NCBI GenBank assembly: GCA_008671135.1
Contig: RQAP01000040.1
Span: 1 to 28,288, forward strand
DNA length: 28,288 nt
DNA from: Collinsella aerofaciens
Lineage (GTDB): Bacteria; Actinomycetota; Coriobacteriia; Coriobacteriales; Coriobacteriaceae
Direction of reading: 5' to 3'
The notes beneath the pieces were generated by a model that was given only the letters and a program-made list of their open reading frames with translations, was not told where the DNA came from and did no database searches. The first letter of the stretch is position 1. Each line of letters begins with the position of its first letter. Positions 15,025 to 23,156 of the stretch are shown here, in pieces. The position numbers were made by a program, and so were the translations under genes.

Positions 15025-15145
15025 TAAGTGAGTAGACTTTTTGCAATATCGCGAGCACATGGCTTTTGCGCAAGAGCTCTACCTGCGGTTTTAGTTTTCG
15101 TTATGCGGGTTGTGCTTGGCTATTGCAAAAAAGTCTACTCACTTA
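15025..15145. repeat. palindromic element, copy C (121 bp)
   Basis: TAAGTGAGTAGACTTTTT (15025-15042) is inverted up to 15145. Its inner arms read GCAATATCGCGAGCACA on the left and GCAATAGCCAAGCACA on the right (other strand). They match each other but differ from copies A and B, so both arms changed together. The centre reads CTACCTGCGGTTTTAG. TA flanks both tips. It lies between the trmB-like gene and the helicase gene, both on the minus strand. Confidence 0.93.
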
Positions 15146-15211
15146 GGTTTGAGGGTCGTTCGCTGACGCCTATTTTCACTTGTTTGCCGACGCCGCGACC
15201 ATCAGAAGCCC

Positions 15212-16051
15212 CTAGGACTCCTGCGGCAGGCGCTTCTTGCTTTTGCGGGCGCGGTTTCTAAAGTTCTCGACGGCCTCTTCCATGCCCAGAGGTACATAGG
15301 TGAGCGCATCGAGGTTTTCGGGCAGGTAGCAGGCAAGGCTTTGCTCCTGCGCGCGGCCCGCCGCGAGCTGTTCATCGCTGGGCTGCGCGCCGGGTGTGGC
15401 GCAAATGCCATAGACGGCGGCACCCATCTCGCGCGTGCGGCATTCATATTCGGTCTCGGGGTGCTCGGGATGGTCGCGGCGGACGTCGTCGCTTACCCAA
15501 AGCGTATTGTAGCCGGCCGCGGCAAACTGTCCCAGGGCGTAATCGCGCAACGGCTTGCTATCGGTGCGCAGCGTGACGGTAGCGCCGGCTGAAAAGAGCG
15601 GGCGGTAGAGCATCAGATGGTCGACATGGACGAGTCGTTTTTTAGCGTACTTGGCCTTGGGCTGCGGCGTGGGAAAGTTAATGGTGATGGCATCGAGCTC
15701 GCCTGCGGCAAACAGCTGTGGCAGCGATGCGGCGCCTCGGGGCAGGACGAGTGCGTTGGATAGCCCCTGTTCGCAGATTTTCTGCGCGGCATAGGCGATG
15801 CAGATGGGCTCCTGGTCCATGCCGATAAAGAGGGTGTCGGGCTCGCGGTGGGCGCGCTCGACCAGATAGGTTCCCTTGCCACAGCCAAGATCCAGGTGAA
15901 GGTGTTCGAAGGGCTTGCTGCCAGCTGGCGCGCAAGCCTCGCGCCAATCTCCGGCATAAGCCTCGGGGTTCGTCTCGATCGCATCGGCGTAGCGCTCCAG
16001 GCGCTCCTCGAGCACAAAGTTCTTAGGCGTGCGAACGTGGACGGCTCCCAT
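15212..16051 (-). CDS. trmB: TrmB-like tRNA (guanine-N7)-methyltransferase
   Basis: The 279-residue class I SAM methyltransferase has motif I LDLGCGKGTYLVERA (53-67), IGMDQEP, and the TrmB signature region INFPTPQPKAKYAKKRLVH (124-142), followed by GATVTLRTDSKPLRDYAL. TrmB adds N7-methyl to G46 in the tRNA variable loop. The signature deviates from the usual FPDPWPK…H.KRR: Thr replaces Asp and Gln replaces Trp. Specificity is therefore less certain than family membership. AAGGAG lies six bases before the ATG at 16051. The protein is longer than the usual 210-240 residues, with a basic C-terminal tail (RNRARKSKKR) that could contact RNA. It sits downstream of a Trm9-like methyltransferase gene on the same strand. 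Confidence 0.85.
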   Translation of the reverse strand: MGAVHVRTPKNFVLEERLERYADAIETNPEAYAGDWREACAPAGSKPFEHLHLDLGCGKGTYLVERAHREPDTLFIGMDQEPICIAYAAQKICEQGLSNALVLPRGAASLPQLFAAGELDAITINFPTPQPKAKYAKKRLVHVDHLMLYRPLFSAGATVTLRTDSKPLRDYALGQFAAAGYNTLWVSDDVRRDHPEHPETEYECRTREMGAAVYGICATPGAQPSDEQLAAGRAQEQSLACYLPENLDALTYVPLGMEEAVENFRNRARKSKKRLPQES

Positions 16052-16107
16052 GAGGCTCCTTGGTCATAAATGCGAAACGCATGGCCGCGCGTTCCGTCAA
16101 TGGGTTG

Positions 16108-16131
16108 AAAAGGGCGGGCATAGATTGCCCG
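16108..16131 (-). terminator. weak terminator-like hairpin after the Trm9-like gene
   Basis: On the minus strand CGGGCA-ATCTA-TGCCCG is followed by CCC and TTTT. The 6-bp stem and four-T tract are weak, so readthrough into trmB is likely. Confidence 0.4.
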
Positions 16132-16168
16132 AAAGATGTGGTGCGGCTCGGCGGCGAGTCGTCGGTGC

Positions 16169-17041
16169 CTACAGGCGCTTGAGAATCACATAGCGGTTGA
16201 GCTCGCCGCTACGACCGTCGGCATGGAAGCGCTCAAGCTCGCGCACGGGGACCTCGCCGCTCTTGTAGAACGTACGGACGCCGCGCACCAGGTCGGTGAT
16301 CTGCTGATCGTCAAAGTGATGGCAATAGCGGTAGGCGTGGCGGTCGTTTTGCCAGCCGATGAGGTGGTCGCCGGCTTCAAACTGCGCGGAATCGTAACCC
16401 TCAAACGGCGGGGTGAGCTCGGCGCGGGCTTCGGCTCGAACGGCCTTGCGCGCCATGCGCTCGTCGTTCATAAACTCCCAAAAGCTGATGGCGATGATGC
16501 CGCCCGGGCGCGTCTGCCGCACCAAGGCGTCGAGTACGCGTACGCGGTACTCGCACGACGGCACGTGGTGCATAAAGCCAAAGCAGACCGAGATGTCGGC
16601 GAGCGGGGCGTCGAAAAGCACGTCGGGCGTCTCGGCGGGGTTGAGCTTCATGAGGGCGTCGAGCACGTCGAGTTCCTGGAAGTGCAGGTTGGGAATGCGA
16701 AGCGCGTGGCCATGTGCATCGATAGCCAGGTCTTGGCACGAGTCGACACCATAGAACTCAAACGGGCAGCTGGCATCTGCCGAGGGGTTTGCGCCGTCGA
16801 CGCCCTTGGCGGCAAGTGCGCCGCCGGCGGCAAAGTTCTCGAATCGCATATTGCCGCAGGCAAGATCGAAGACGCGGACGGGATGCTCGATCGTGGCGGC
16901 GTTGAGCTGCCCGAGCGCGATGTCCATGGTGCGCACCCAGCCGGGCCACGGGGCCTGGCGCGTATCGGAAAAGGAAGCGGAGTGCTCGCGATAGAACGTA
17001 TTGTTGAGCTGGATGAGCGATGAGGCGAAATCGCGGTTCAC
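16169..17041 (-). CDS. Trm9/ALKBH8-like SAM-dependent methyltransferase (putative tRNA wobble cm5U methyltransferase)
   Basis: The 290-residue protein closely follows the yeast Trm9 layout. The N-terminal block NNTFYREHSASFSDTRQAPW corresponds to Trm9 YNEIAPHFSQTRYKPWP. Motif I is VFDLACGNMRF (57-67), FYGVDSCQDL is the post-I acid region, and VCFGFMHHVPSCEYRVRVL with TRPGGIIAISFWEF matches Trm9's VHHWSTRERRVEVI…QGGQALIYCWAL. The terminal YRYCHHFDDQQI…NRYVILKRL matches Trm9's tyrosine-rich C-terminus. Trm9 converts cm5U34 to mcm5U34 in tRNA, after Elongator (Elp3) makes cm5U. An Elp3 gene lies 2 kb away. GTG 17041 is chosen because GGAGGGAG lies nine bases upstream; ATG 17089 would bypass it. 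The comparison is from memory of the family, and the substrate is inferred. Confidence 0.75.
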   Translation of the reverse strand: MNRDFASSLIQLNNTFYREHSASFSDTRQAPWPGWVRTMDIALGQLNAATIEHPVRVFDLACGNMRFENFAAGGALAAKGVDGANPSADASCPFEFYGVDSCQDLAIDAHGHALRIPNLHFQELDVLDALMKLNPAETPDVLFDAPLADISVCFGFMHHVPSCEYRVRVLDALVRQTRPGGIIAISFWEFMNDERMARKAVRAEARAELTPPFEGYDSAQFEAGDHLIGWQNDRHAYRYCHHFDDQQITDLVRGVRTFYKSGEVPVRELERFHADGRSGELNRYVILKRL

Positions 17042-17308
17042 GGCGCGGAACTCCCTCCGTTGGCGGTGCGGAATAAACAGTACGACCATACTACCGTTAA
17101 CGCCGCAACGGGGACAACCGAGCCGTGGGTCATTGCTTTGTTTGGACACATTTCCGCAGCTCATATGTGCCCGCAACCGCCGGTTGTCAAAAATCTCACT
17201 AGAATAGGTGGCATGCTTTTGGCGGTGGCGGATAGATTTTTAACTGTGCAAGGCGCCTTAAGAACAAAAACGGTCCGGCGGCACGGCTGGCATCACATAG
17301 GAGGAACC

Positions 17309-18025
17309 ATGAATGTAGAAACTGCGCAGCGGCTCGCCGACCTTCGCCGAAGCAAAGGCTTTAGCCAAGAAGGGCTGGCACGAAAGCTGGGACTGTCGCG
17401 CCAAGCAGTCAGTAAATGGGAGCGCGCGGAGAGCTCGCCCGATACCGAGAACCTGATCTCGCTCGCCAGGCTCTATGGCGTGAGCCTGGACGAGCTGCTC
17501 AATCCGAGCGATGAGATTGAGGACGATATCGAGTTTGAGAATGAGGACCGCGCTCGTCAGCGCGAGGCCGAGGCGGCAGAGCGCGCACGCACCCATGAGG
17601 CGGCGGCACGAGCTACCGAGGCGGCAACACAGGCGAGTGACGCCGCCGCCAAGGCGGCGCAAGCGGCAAGCTGGAGTGCACAGGCCGCTAATGCCGCTAC
17701 GGCGCAGGCGACGAGTGGCGGCGCAGTTGGCTCGACTCCGGTGAAGGGCCCGTTCCAGTCGTTCCCGTATTGGGCCGTGTGTTGGCTGCTGTTCTTTTTG
17801 CTGATGTTCCTGTTTGGTGCCGGCCCCTTTGCTGCGCTGATCTTCTTTACGATTCCCATCTATCACTGGGTGGCGCGTGCACTCGATGGCGATTGGGCGC
17901 GCGGAGATATTCAGGTTGGTTCGGCGCCGGTGGTCGCTAGGGCTCAGGATGTTTCCGCTCCGGTTGATACTGACGTGGCTACCGTGACTACCGCTGACCC
18001 GATTGCCAAAGAGGGTGATGAATGA
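17309..18025 (+). CDS. XRE-family HTH regulator with C-terminal membrane segments
   Basis: Residues 5-62 form a Cro/C1-type helix-turn-helix (RLADLRRSKGFSQEGLARKL, SRQAVSKWERAESSPD, LARLYGVSLDELL). An acidic and then Ala-rich helical linker of about 80 residues follows, ending at two hydrophobic segments at about 154-190 (PYWAVCWLLFFLLMFLFGAG and FAALIFFTIPIYHW). It is a membrane-tethered regulator of 238 residues. The start has AGGAGG five bases upstream. The stop overlaps the ATG of the DUF4097 gene (ATGATGA region), so the two are translationally coupled and probably sense or respond to envelope conditions together. The trigger and operators are unknown. Confidence 0.88.
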   Translation: MNVETAQRLADLRRSKGFSQEGLARKLGLSRQAVSKWERAESSPDTENLISLARLYGVSLDELLNPSDEIEDDIEFENEDRARQREAEAAERARTHEAAARATEAATQASDAAAKAAQAASWSAQAANAATAQATSGGAVGSTPVKGPFQSFPYWAVCWLLFFLLMFLFGAGPFAALIFFTIPIYHWVARALDGDWARGDIQVGSAPVVARAQDVSAPVDTDVATVTTADPIAKEGDE

Positions 18026-18921
18026 TGAAGCTTTCGCATGAATCCAAGGTACGCTTGGGCGTTGGCATCGGAGCGTTTGTGCTCATCATCGGGCTTGTCT
18101 TTGGCACTTCGCGGACTTTGATTCATTTTGATGGCCCGTGGGATCTCGACGATGTTGTATCCGGCTTCTCTGGTATGGACGATGCGGTTGACGAGGACGA
18201 TCTTTTGGATGGCGGTAACTATTCCGCTCAGCCTCAGCAGCTTTCGAGCGAAACCTTTGATGCCGACGCGTTCACATCGCTTGACTTGGACGTGACGTCG
18301 GGCACGGTCGAGGTCAAACACGTCTCCAGCGGGCCAGTGCGCGTAATTGAAAGCGGTCGCGTGGCAACGGGGACCGTTGCCTTCGATGCGGCAACCCAGA
18401 ACCTGGCCGAAATCAAGGGCTCTACGCTCAAGATTCGCCAGTTCGATTGCGATGACGAGCGCGCCATTGACCGCACGGTTACCGTCGAACTGCCGCGCGA
18501 AGTTGCCGATAACATGGTGGGCATTACAGCGAATGTAGGATCGGGTGACCTGACGGTCGCGGGCATTGCGTGTCATGACCTCAACCTGACTTTGGACTCT
18601 GGAGACGTTGAGTTTACGGGCACCGTGACCGATACCCTGAATGCCGAGGTCGGTTCGGGCGATGTGACGTTCGAGCTCTACCAGGCCCCCGCGAAGTCGA
18701 TGGACGTGAGTGTGGGCTCGGGCGATGTGGAGATGACGGTTCCGAACTCGACGGGCTTTAAGGCGAGCCTCACCTTGGGCAGCGGCGACTTTGAGAGCGA
18801 TTTCCTTCCGCTTGGCTACGACGGCGAGACCATTTTGAATCTTGAATTCGATAACGGCGATAAGTCTGCTACGTATCGTTTTGAGGTCGGTTCGGGCGAC
18901 ATGTCGTTTGATCCGGAGTGA
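18022..18921 (+). CDS. membrane-anchored DUF4097-type β-ladder protein
   Basis: The 299-residue protein has an N-terminal membrane anchor (GVGIGAFVLIIGLVFG, about 13-28), an acidic linker and then a DUF4097-like right-handed β-ladder. The ladder shows SGD turns at residues 174, 193, 212, 233, 254 and 291, mostly about 20 residues apart (GSGDLTV, DSGDVEF, GSGDVTFE, GSGDVEM, GSGDFES, GSGDMSF). DUF4097 domains are common partners of membrane regulators in Gram-positive envelope-stress modules. ATG 18022 overlaps the XRE stop codon. The extracellular orientation of the ladder is predicted from the N-terminal anchor with its basic residues on the cytoplasmic side. Function beyond envelope association is unknown. 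Confidence 0.85.
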   Translation: MMKLSHESKVRLGVGIGAFVLIIGLVFGTSRTLIHFDGPWDLDDVVSGFSGMDDAVDEDDLLDGGNYSAQPQQLSSETFDADAFTSLDLDVTSGTVEVKHVSSGPVRVIESGRVATGTVAFDAATQNLAEIKGSTLKIRQFDCDDERAIDRTVTVELPREVADNMVGITANVGSGDLTVAGIACHDLNLTLDSGDVEFTGTVTDTLNAEVGSGDVTFELYQAPAKSMDVSVGSGDVEMTVPNSTGFKASLTLGSGDFESDFLPLGYDGETILNLEFDNGDKSATYRFEVGSGDMSFDPE

Positions 18922-18967
18922 CATGCGGTTTTCGGAGATCGGTACATATAGGCATGCTCTTTGATGG

Positions 18968-18999
18968 AGGCGCCGGAGCCGTGACGGGCTTCGGCGCCT
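18968..18999 (+). terminator. terminator-like hairpin between the DUF4097 gene and elp3
   Basis: AGGCGCCG-G-AGCC pairs with GGGCT-T-CGGCGCCT around a short loop, followed by TTTGCCTTT. The T-tract is interrupted. The hairpin ends 20 bases before the elp3 start. Confidence 0.6.
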
Positions 19000-19018
19000 T
19001 TGCCTTTACAATGGGGAC

Positions 19019-20926
19019 ATGGAACAGATTATCTTGAACATACTCGAGGCTCTGCGTCGCGGCGAGACCGTGGACGACAAAGCGCTCGTCAAACTGATAC
19101 ATGCCGAGGCGCGCCGTGAGGGTGCCGACAAACGCGATTTGGCCAAGCGCCGTCTGCTGCCGTTCTACCAGCGGGTTAAACGTGAGGAGCCGGTTCGGTG
19201 GGCTGCGTGGAATGTCGATTCCGATCTGGAGCGTCAACTGCTGCAGGTCCTGCGTATGAAGCCGCGCCGAACGGCCTCGGGCGTGGCGACCATTACCGTC
19301 ATTACCAAGCCCTGGCCATGCTCGGGCGATTGCCTGTTTTGCCCCAACGATCTGCGCATGCCCAAAAGCTATCTGCACGCCGAGCCGGCGTGCGCCCGTG
19401 CGGAGCAAAACTGCTTCGACCCGTATCTGCAGGTGAGCGCTCGTCTGACTGCGCTTTCGCAGATGGGACATGCGACCGACAAGATAGAGCTCATTGTGCT
19501 CGGCGGTACCTGGAGCGACTATCCGGAAGGCTATCAGACGTGGTTTATGTCGGAGCTTTTCCGTGCGCTCAATGACGATGCCGTCGCCGGTGTGGCGGCA
19601 AACCCCATGTTGGCGCGTCCGGGCATCAGCCGTGCCGAGGCAGGGCGCCTGCTCGATGACGCTCCCGCCGATGCCCTGCCGCCGGTGGTAACAGAGCGCC
19701 GCGAGCGCTATCGGGCTGCCGGCATTGCGACCGACGAGGCCGAGCTTGCGAGCGGCGTTGCCGACGAGCAGGGGCGTGTGGATGCTGTCGTTGGTGGCTA
19801 TAACCGCGCAGTACGTCGTCTGTACGGCCCCGGTACGCCATGGGGCGAGGCTGCCGAGTGGCAGACGGAAACGATGGAGGAGCTTGAGCGTCAGCAGCGC
19901 ATCAACGAGACGGCGAAGCATCGCGTGGTGGGGCTCGTTATCGAGACCCGCCCCGATGCCGTGACGCCACAGGCGCTCACGCTCATTCGTCGTCTGGGCT
20001 GCACCAAGATTCAGATGGGCATCCAGAGCCTCGACCAGCATTTGCTCGATATCAACGAGCGTCGCATTTCGGTGGCTCAGATCGAGCAGGCGTTTTCGCT
20101 TGCGCGCCTCTTTGGCTTTAAGATCCATGCGCATTTTATGCTCAACTTATTGGGCGCCACACCCGAGGGGGACAAGCGCGACTACGAGCGCTTTATGACC
20201 GAAGGGGCCTTTATGCCCGACGAGGTCAAGGTCTACCCGTGCGCGCTCATCGAGGGCTCGCGTCTGGTGGGCTGCTATGAGCGCGGCGAGTGGCGTCCCT
20301 ATACCGAGGAAGAGCTGCTCGATGTGTTGGCCGACGACATCGTGGTGACGCCGGCGTTCTGCCGCATCAGTCGCATGATCCGCGACTTTAGCTCCGACGA
20401 CATCATGGTGGGCAACAAGAAGCCCAACCTGCGTCAGCTCGTTGAAAACCGCTTGTCGGCTCGTGGGGAAGGCGCGACAGTGCGTGAGATTCGCTATCGC
20501 GAGATTAGCACGGCGGGCGCCGACTTGCATGAGCTGACCCTTGACGAGGAAGTGGCGTACGAGACGCCGGTGACGCACGAGCGCTTTTTGCAGTGGGTGA
20601 CGCCGCAGGGCAAGATCGCGGGCTTTTTGCGTCTGTCTCTGCCCGATCGTGCTTTTGTTGCCGCGCATGCGGATGAGTTGCCGACGACACCGGACGAGGC
20701 GATGATTCGCGAGGTGCACGTGTATGGCATGGCGGCGCGCGTGGGTGATCAGGGGCAGGCGGCGCAGCACCATGGATTGGGACGTTCGCTCGTAGAGCGT
20801 GCGTGCGAGATTGCCCGGGATGCGGGTTATGCGCGTATCAACGTGATTAGCGCGATTGGCACACGCGAGTACTATCGCCATCTTGGATTTTATGACCATG
20901 GCCTTTATCTGCAAAAGGAGCTCTAG
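19019..20926 (+). CDS. elp3: Elp3-like tRNA U34 carboxymethyltransferase (radical SAM plus GNAT)
   Basis: This 635-residue homologue of the Elongator catalytic subunit uses acetyl-CoA and radical SAM chemistry to build carboxymethyl on U34 of tRNA. The radical SAM domain holds the cluster cysteines in PCSGDCLFCPND (Cys101, 105, 108), then VLGGTWSDYP, VIETRPDAVTPQAL and KIQMGIQSLDQHLLDIN. FKIHAHFMLNLLGATPEGD and EVKVYPCALIEGSRL are typical Elp3 blocks. The GNAT domain at the C-terminus carries IREVHVYGMAARVG and the acetyl-CoA loop QHHGLGRSLVERA, then YYRHLGF. The Cys spacing (x3, x2) is shorter than in eukaryotic Elp3, and an extra stretch of about 90 residues lies at 185-275. No strong ribosome site precedes the ATG, but the N-terminal EQIILNILEALRRG is family-like. 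The spermidine-synthase-like gene starts at the very next base. Confidence 0.92.
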   Translation: MEQIILNILEALRRGETVDDKALVKLIHAEARREGADKRDLAKRRLLPFYQRVKREEPVRWAAWNVDSDLERQLLQVLRMKPRRTASGVATITVITKPWPCSGDCLFCPNDLRMPKSYLHAEPACARAEQNCFDPYLQVSARLTALSQMGHATDKIELIVLGGTWSDYPEGYQTWFMSELFRALNDDAVAGVAANPMLARPGISRAEAGRLLDDAPADALPPVVTERRERYRAAGIATDEAELASGVADEQGRVDAVVGGYNRAVRRLYGPGTPWGEAAEWQTETMEELERQQRINETAKHRVVGLVIETRPDAVTPQALTLIRRLGCTKIQMGIQSLDQHLLDINERRISVAQIEQAFSLARLFGFKIHAHFMLNLLGATPEGDKRDYERFMTEGAFMPDEVKVYPCALIEGSRLVGCYERGEWRPYTEEELLDVLADDIVVTPAFCRISRMIRDFSSDDIMVGNKKPNLRQLVENRLSARGEGATVREIRYREISTAGADLHELTLDEEVAYETPVTHERFLQWVTPQGKIAGFLRLSLPDRAFVAAHADELPTTPDEAMIREVHVYGMAARVGDQGQAAQHHGLGRSLVERACEIARDAGYARINVISAIGTREYYRHLGFYDHGLYLQKEL

Positions 20927-21802
20927 ATGAACAAGCCGAGTGTTTCTGCCGGCGTCGTTGCCGGCGTTGCTCTGGGAGCCGCGGCGCTTGGTGCGGCCGC
21001 TGTCGCTGTTCGTGCTGCCTGTCTGCAGGTCGCGCGAACCCGCAATGGGCTGGCGCGTGTGAAACGCGTGCACGATGAGGGCGGCGATGAGATTCGCGTG
21101 TTGGTGCAAGGCGGCGTCTACCAAAGCGCAAGCTACGTTGGCGAGCGTTGGGCGGAGCCCGTCTTTGCGTACTATCGCGCATTTGACGATGTGTTCGAGG
21201 CCGAAGACGCAATGCGTGATGCTTACGGGCATGGTATCGACCGTATGCTCATGCTGGGCGGCGGCGGGTTTGCCTATCCTAAGTTCGCTCTGATGTCGCA
21301 CGAGGGCTTGCGCATGGACGTCATCGAGTATGACGGAGAGATTACGCGCCTGGCGCGCCGCTGGTTCTACCTAGACGAGCTGGAGCGCACGGTTGGTGAT
21401 CGCCTGCGGGTGATTACCGCCGAGGCGCGATCGTATCTGGGCGTGACGAGTGTGGGGCATCGCCGCTACGACGTGGTCGTGAGCGATTGCTTTGGCGGTG
21501 CCGAGCCCGTGCGCGAGCTGGCAACCGTTGAGGCGCTACGTCTGGTGCGGGGCAGCTTGAACCCGGACGGCATCTATGTGGCCAATATCGTGAGCGCGAA
21601 CGAGGGGAGCGATGTGACGTTTCTGCGCGATTGCGCTGCCACGGCGCTCGAGGTGTTCGACCACGCTTGGGTGATTCCCTGCGGCGACGCGGAGTTCGGC
21701 GGCGAGGAAAACTACCTGCTCATTGCCAGCGACGGCGACTACGCCTTTGCCGAAGCCGTGCCCTTCGACACCGACTTCCTCGGCACTGCACTCCACGACT
21801 AG
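20927..21802 (+). CDS. spermidine-synthase-like methyltransferase-fold protein with N-terminal anchor
   Basis: The 291-residue protein starts with a hydrophobic Ala/Gly-rich segment (residues 8-30), probably a signal anchor. A PABS-type Rossmann domain follows: MLMLGGGGFAYPKFAL (motif I), MDVIEYDGEITRLARRWF, RLRVITAEARSYL and YDVVVSDCFGGAEPV, then LNPDGIYVANIVS. These match spermidine synthase folds, but many such stand-alone homologues have no proven aminopropyltransferase activity and the N-terminal β-domain is short. The start is immediately after the elp3 stop, with AAAGGAG inside the elp3 end, so the two are tightly co-expressed. Whether it works with Elp3 is unknown. No clear terminator follows. 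Confidence 0.82.
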   Translation: MNKPSVSAGVVAGVALGAAALGAAAVAVRAACLQVARTRNGLARVKRVHDEGGDEIRVLVQGGVYQSASYVGERWAEPVFAYYRAFDDVFEAEDAMRDAYGHGIDRMLMLGGGGFAYPKFALMSHEGLRMDVIEYDGEITRLARRWFYLDELERTVGDRLRVITAEARSYLGVTSVGHRRYDVVVSDCFGGAEPVRELATVEALRLVRGSLNPDGIYVANIVSANEGSDVTFLRDCAATALEVFDHAWVIPCGDAEFGGEENYLLIASDGDYAFAEAVPFDTDFLGTALHD

Positions 21803-21956
21803 CGTTGGGAGTAGTCAATTTGTGACGGGCTCTATGGTTTTGTCAACCATGCGCTTCATCTATTTTCAGCATGACGCATCTGGACGCCCGGTGCCAACTC
21901 GCTTCTTCTTCGGTTGATTCCGCCCGCTAGGCCAAAAATGTCATTGGAAGTGCCAA

Positions 21957-23156
21957 ATGAACAAGCAAGCCACTACGCAACTGCACATCTATTCCGCCTT
22001 TTTCGTTCTCGCGGGATTTGTTTTAAATCGGGGAGTGTTTCTACTTTTCCTTGCGGAGAAAGGAATGTCTGTCACGGAAATCGCGCTTTATCAAGCCCTG
22101 TTTAACATTGCGACGGTCGTCCTCGAGCTGCCAACAGGGCTGATAGGCGATTTCTTTGGAAAGAAGTTCTCGATTCAAGTGGGCGTGCTGCTGCTTTTCT
22201 TCCATACGGCTGGCGTGCTGTTGCTCTCAGGCCCCTTTCTCGTCGCGCTTTCCCTTGTTGAGGCACTCGCCTACTCCCTTCAATCGGGATCCGAACAAGC
22301 ACTTTTATATGAAATTGCCCGAAATGCCGGTCAAGGAGAGCGCTTCCTCACCATCAACGCTCGGCTGCTTGCCGCGCAATCAATCGCGACGGGAGTGGCA
22401 ATCGTACTTGGATCATTCATTGCCCAAGTATCTTGGAGTGCCCTCTACGTATGCGTTTCCGTTTTCTATCTTCTGCAGCTTTCCCTTCTGTATCCCATTG
22501 AGAGGACGGAAACGACCCGTTCTGAAAGCTCTGGGGAGGAAAGGTTTGACGTAGCCAAGATCTTCAGACGCGAAACCTGGTGCGTTGGAGAATCCGCTTT
22601 TGCTATATTGCTTCTCCTAATCGGCACAAGCATGCTCGACGGATTCTACGGGAGTTATTACAACTTGAATCAGTTGGTATTCGACGCGTTTCATGCTCCC
22701 GTCTCCATAATAGGAATCTTTTTCGGTGCATCCTATGCAGTAAATGCGACGGCCTACATTGCGGCAGATTTCTTCTCATCGCGTTTCGGGAAAAGAAATA
22801 CCATGCTCGGCTCGATGCTAATCGAGGCGGGCCTTTTCTTGATTCTTCCGTGGTTCGCTTCAAATCCTTTGTGTTTGTTTGGCCTTAGCATGGTGCTTTG
22901 TTTCCTCCCAGAAGTGGTGTACATCACTTCGGAAAACTTAATCCAAGACGGGATAGCGGACGATCTCCGTGCGACGATCCTTTCCGCCGCGTCTCTGGTA
23001 AGGGCCCTCTTTTCCGCAATGTTTTTCTCCATATTTGGATATGTGTTGGGGTTATATCCCATTCAGATAGCGCTCGGTGTTATTGGCGCGATGGCGATAG
23101 CGATTACCGCCGTTGTTTCATTAAAAATTGGTGGAATACATGCCTTCAAGAATTGA
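21957..23156 (+). CDS. MFS transporter, probable exporter
   Basis: The 399-residue protein has about twelve hydrophobic segments. It shows the MFS loop 2-3 motif as ELPTGLIGDFFGKKFSI, a shortened form of the G-x-x-x-D-R/F-x-G-R/K-K signature, and a second related loop ADFFSSRFGKRNTM. GGAAG precedes ATG 21957. The gene and the following 700 bases are visibly more A/T rich than the neighbouring chromosome, with codon choices such as AAA, ATA and TTA that the flanking genes avoid, suggesting acquisition. The substrate is unknown. MFS proteins of this size often export drugs or small peptides. The last codon overlaps a 67-codon ORF (TGATG), which suggests a coupled partner. Confidence 0.85.
   Translation: MNKQATTQLHIYSAFFVLAGFVLNRGVFLLFLAEKGMSVTEIALYQALFNIATVVLELPTGLIGDFFGKKFSIQVGVLLLFFHTAGVLLLSGPFLVALSLVEALAYSLQSGSEQALLYEIARNAGQGERFLTINARLLAAQSIATGVAIVLGSFIAQVSWSALYVCVSVFYLLQLSLLYPIERTETTRSESSGEERFDVAKIFRRETWCVGESAFAILLLLIGTSMLDGFYGSYYNLNQLVFDAFHAPVSIIGIFFGASYAVNATAYIAADFFSSRFGKRNTMLGSMLIEAGLFLILPWFASNPLCLFGLSMVLCFLPEVVYITSENLIQDGIADDLRATILSAASLVRALFSAMFFSIFGYVLGLYPIQIALGVIGAMAIAITAVVSLKIGGIHAFKN

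Noticed and set aside
14902..15060. N-terminal extension of the DUF3516 helicase
   Set aside because: The extension reads through palindromic copy C and lacks a ribosome site. MAQTTT at 14901 is the better start.
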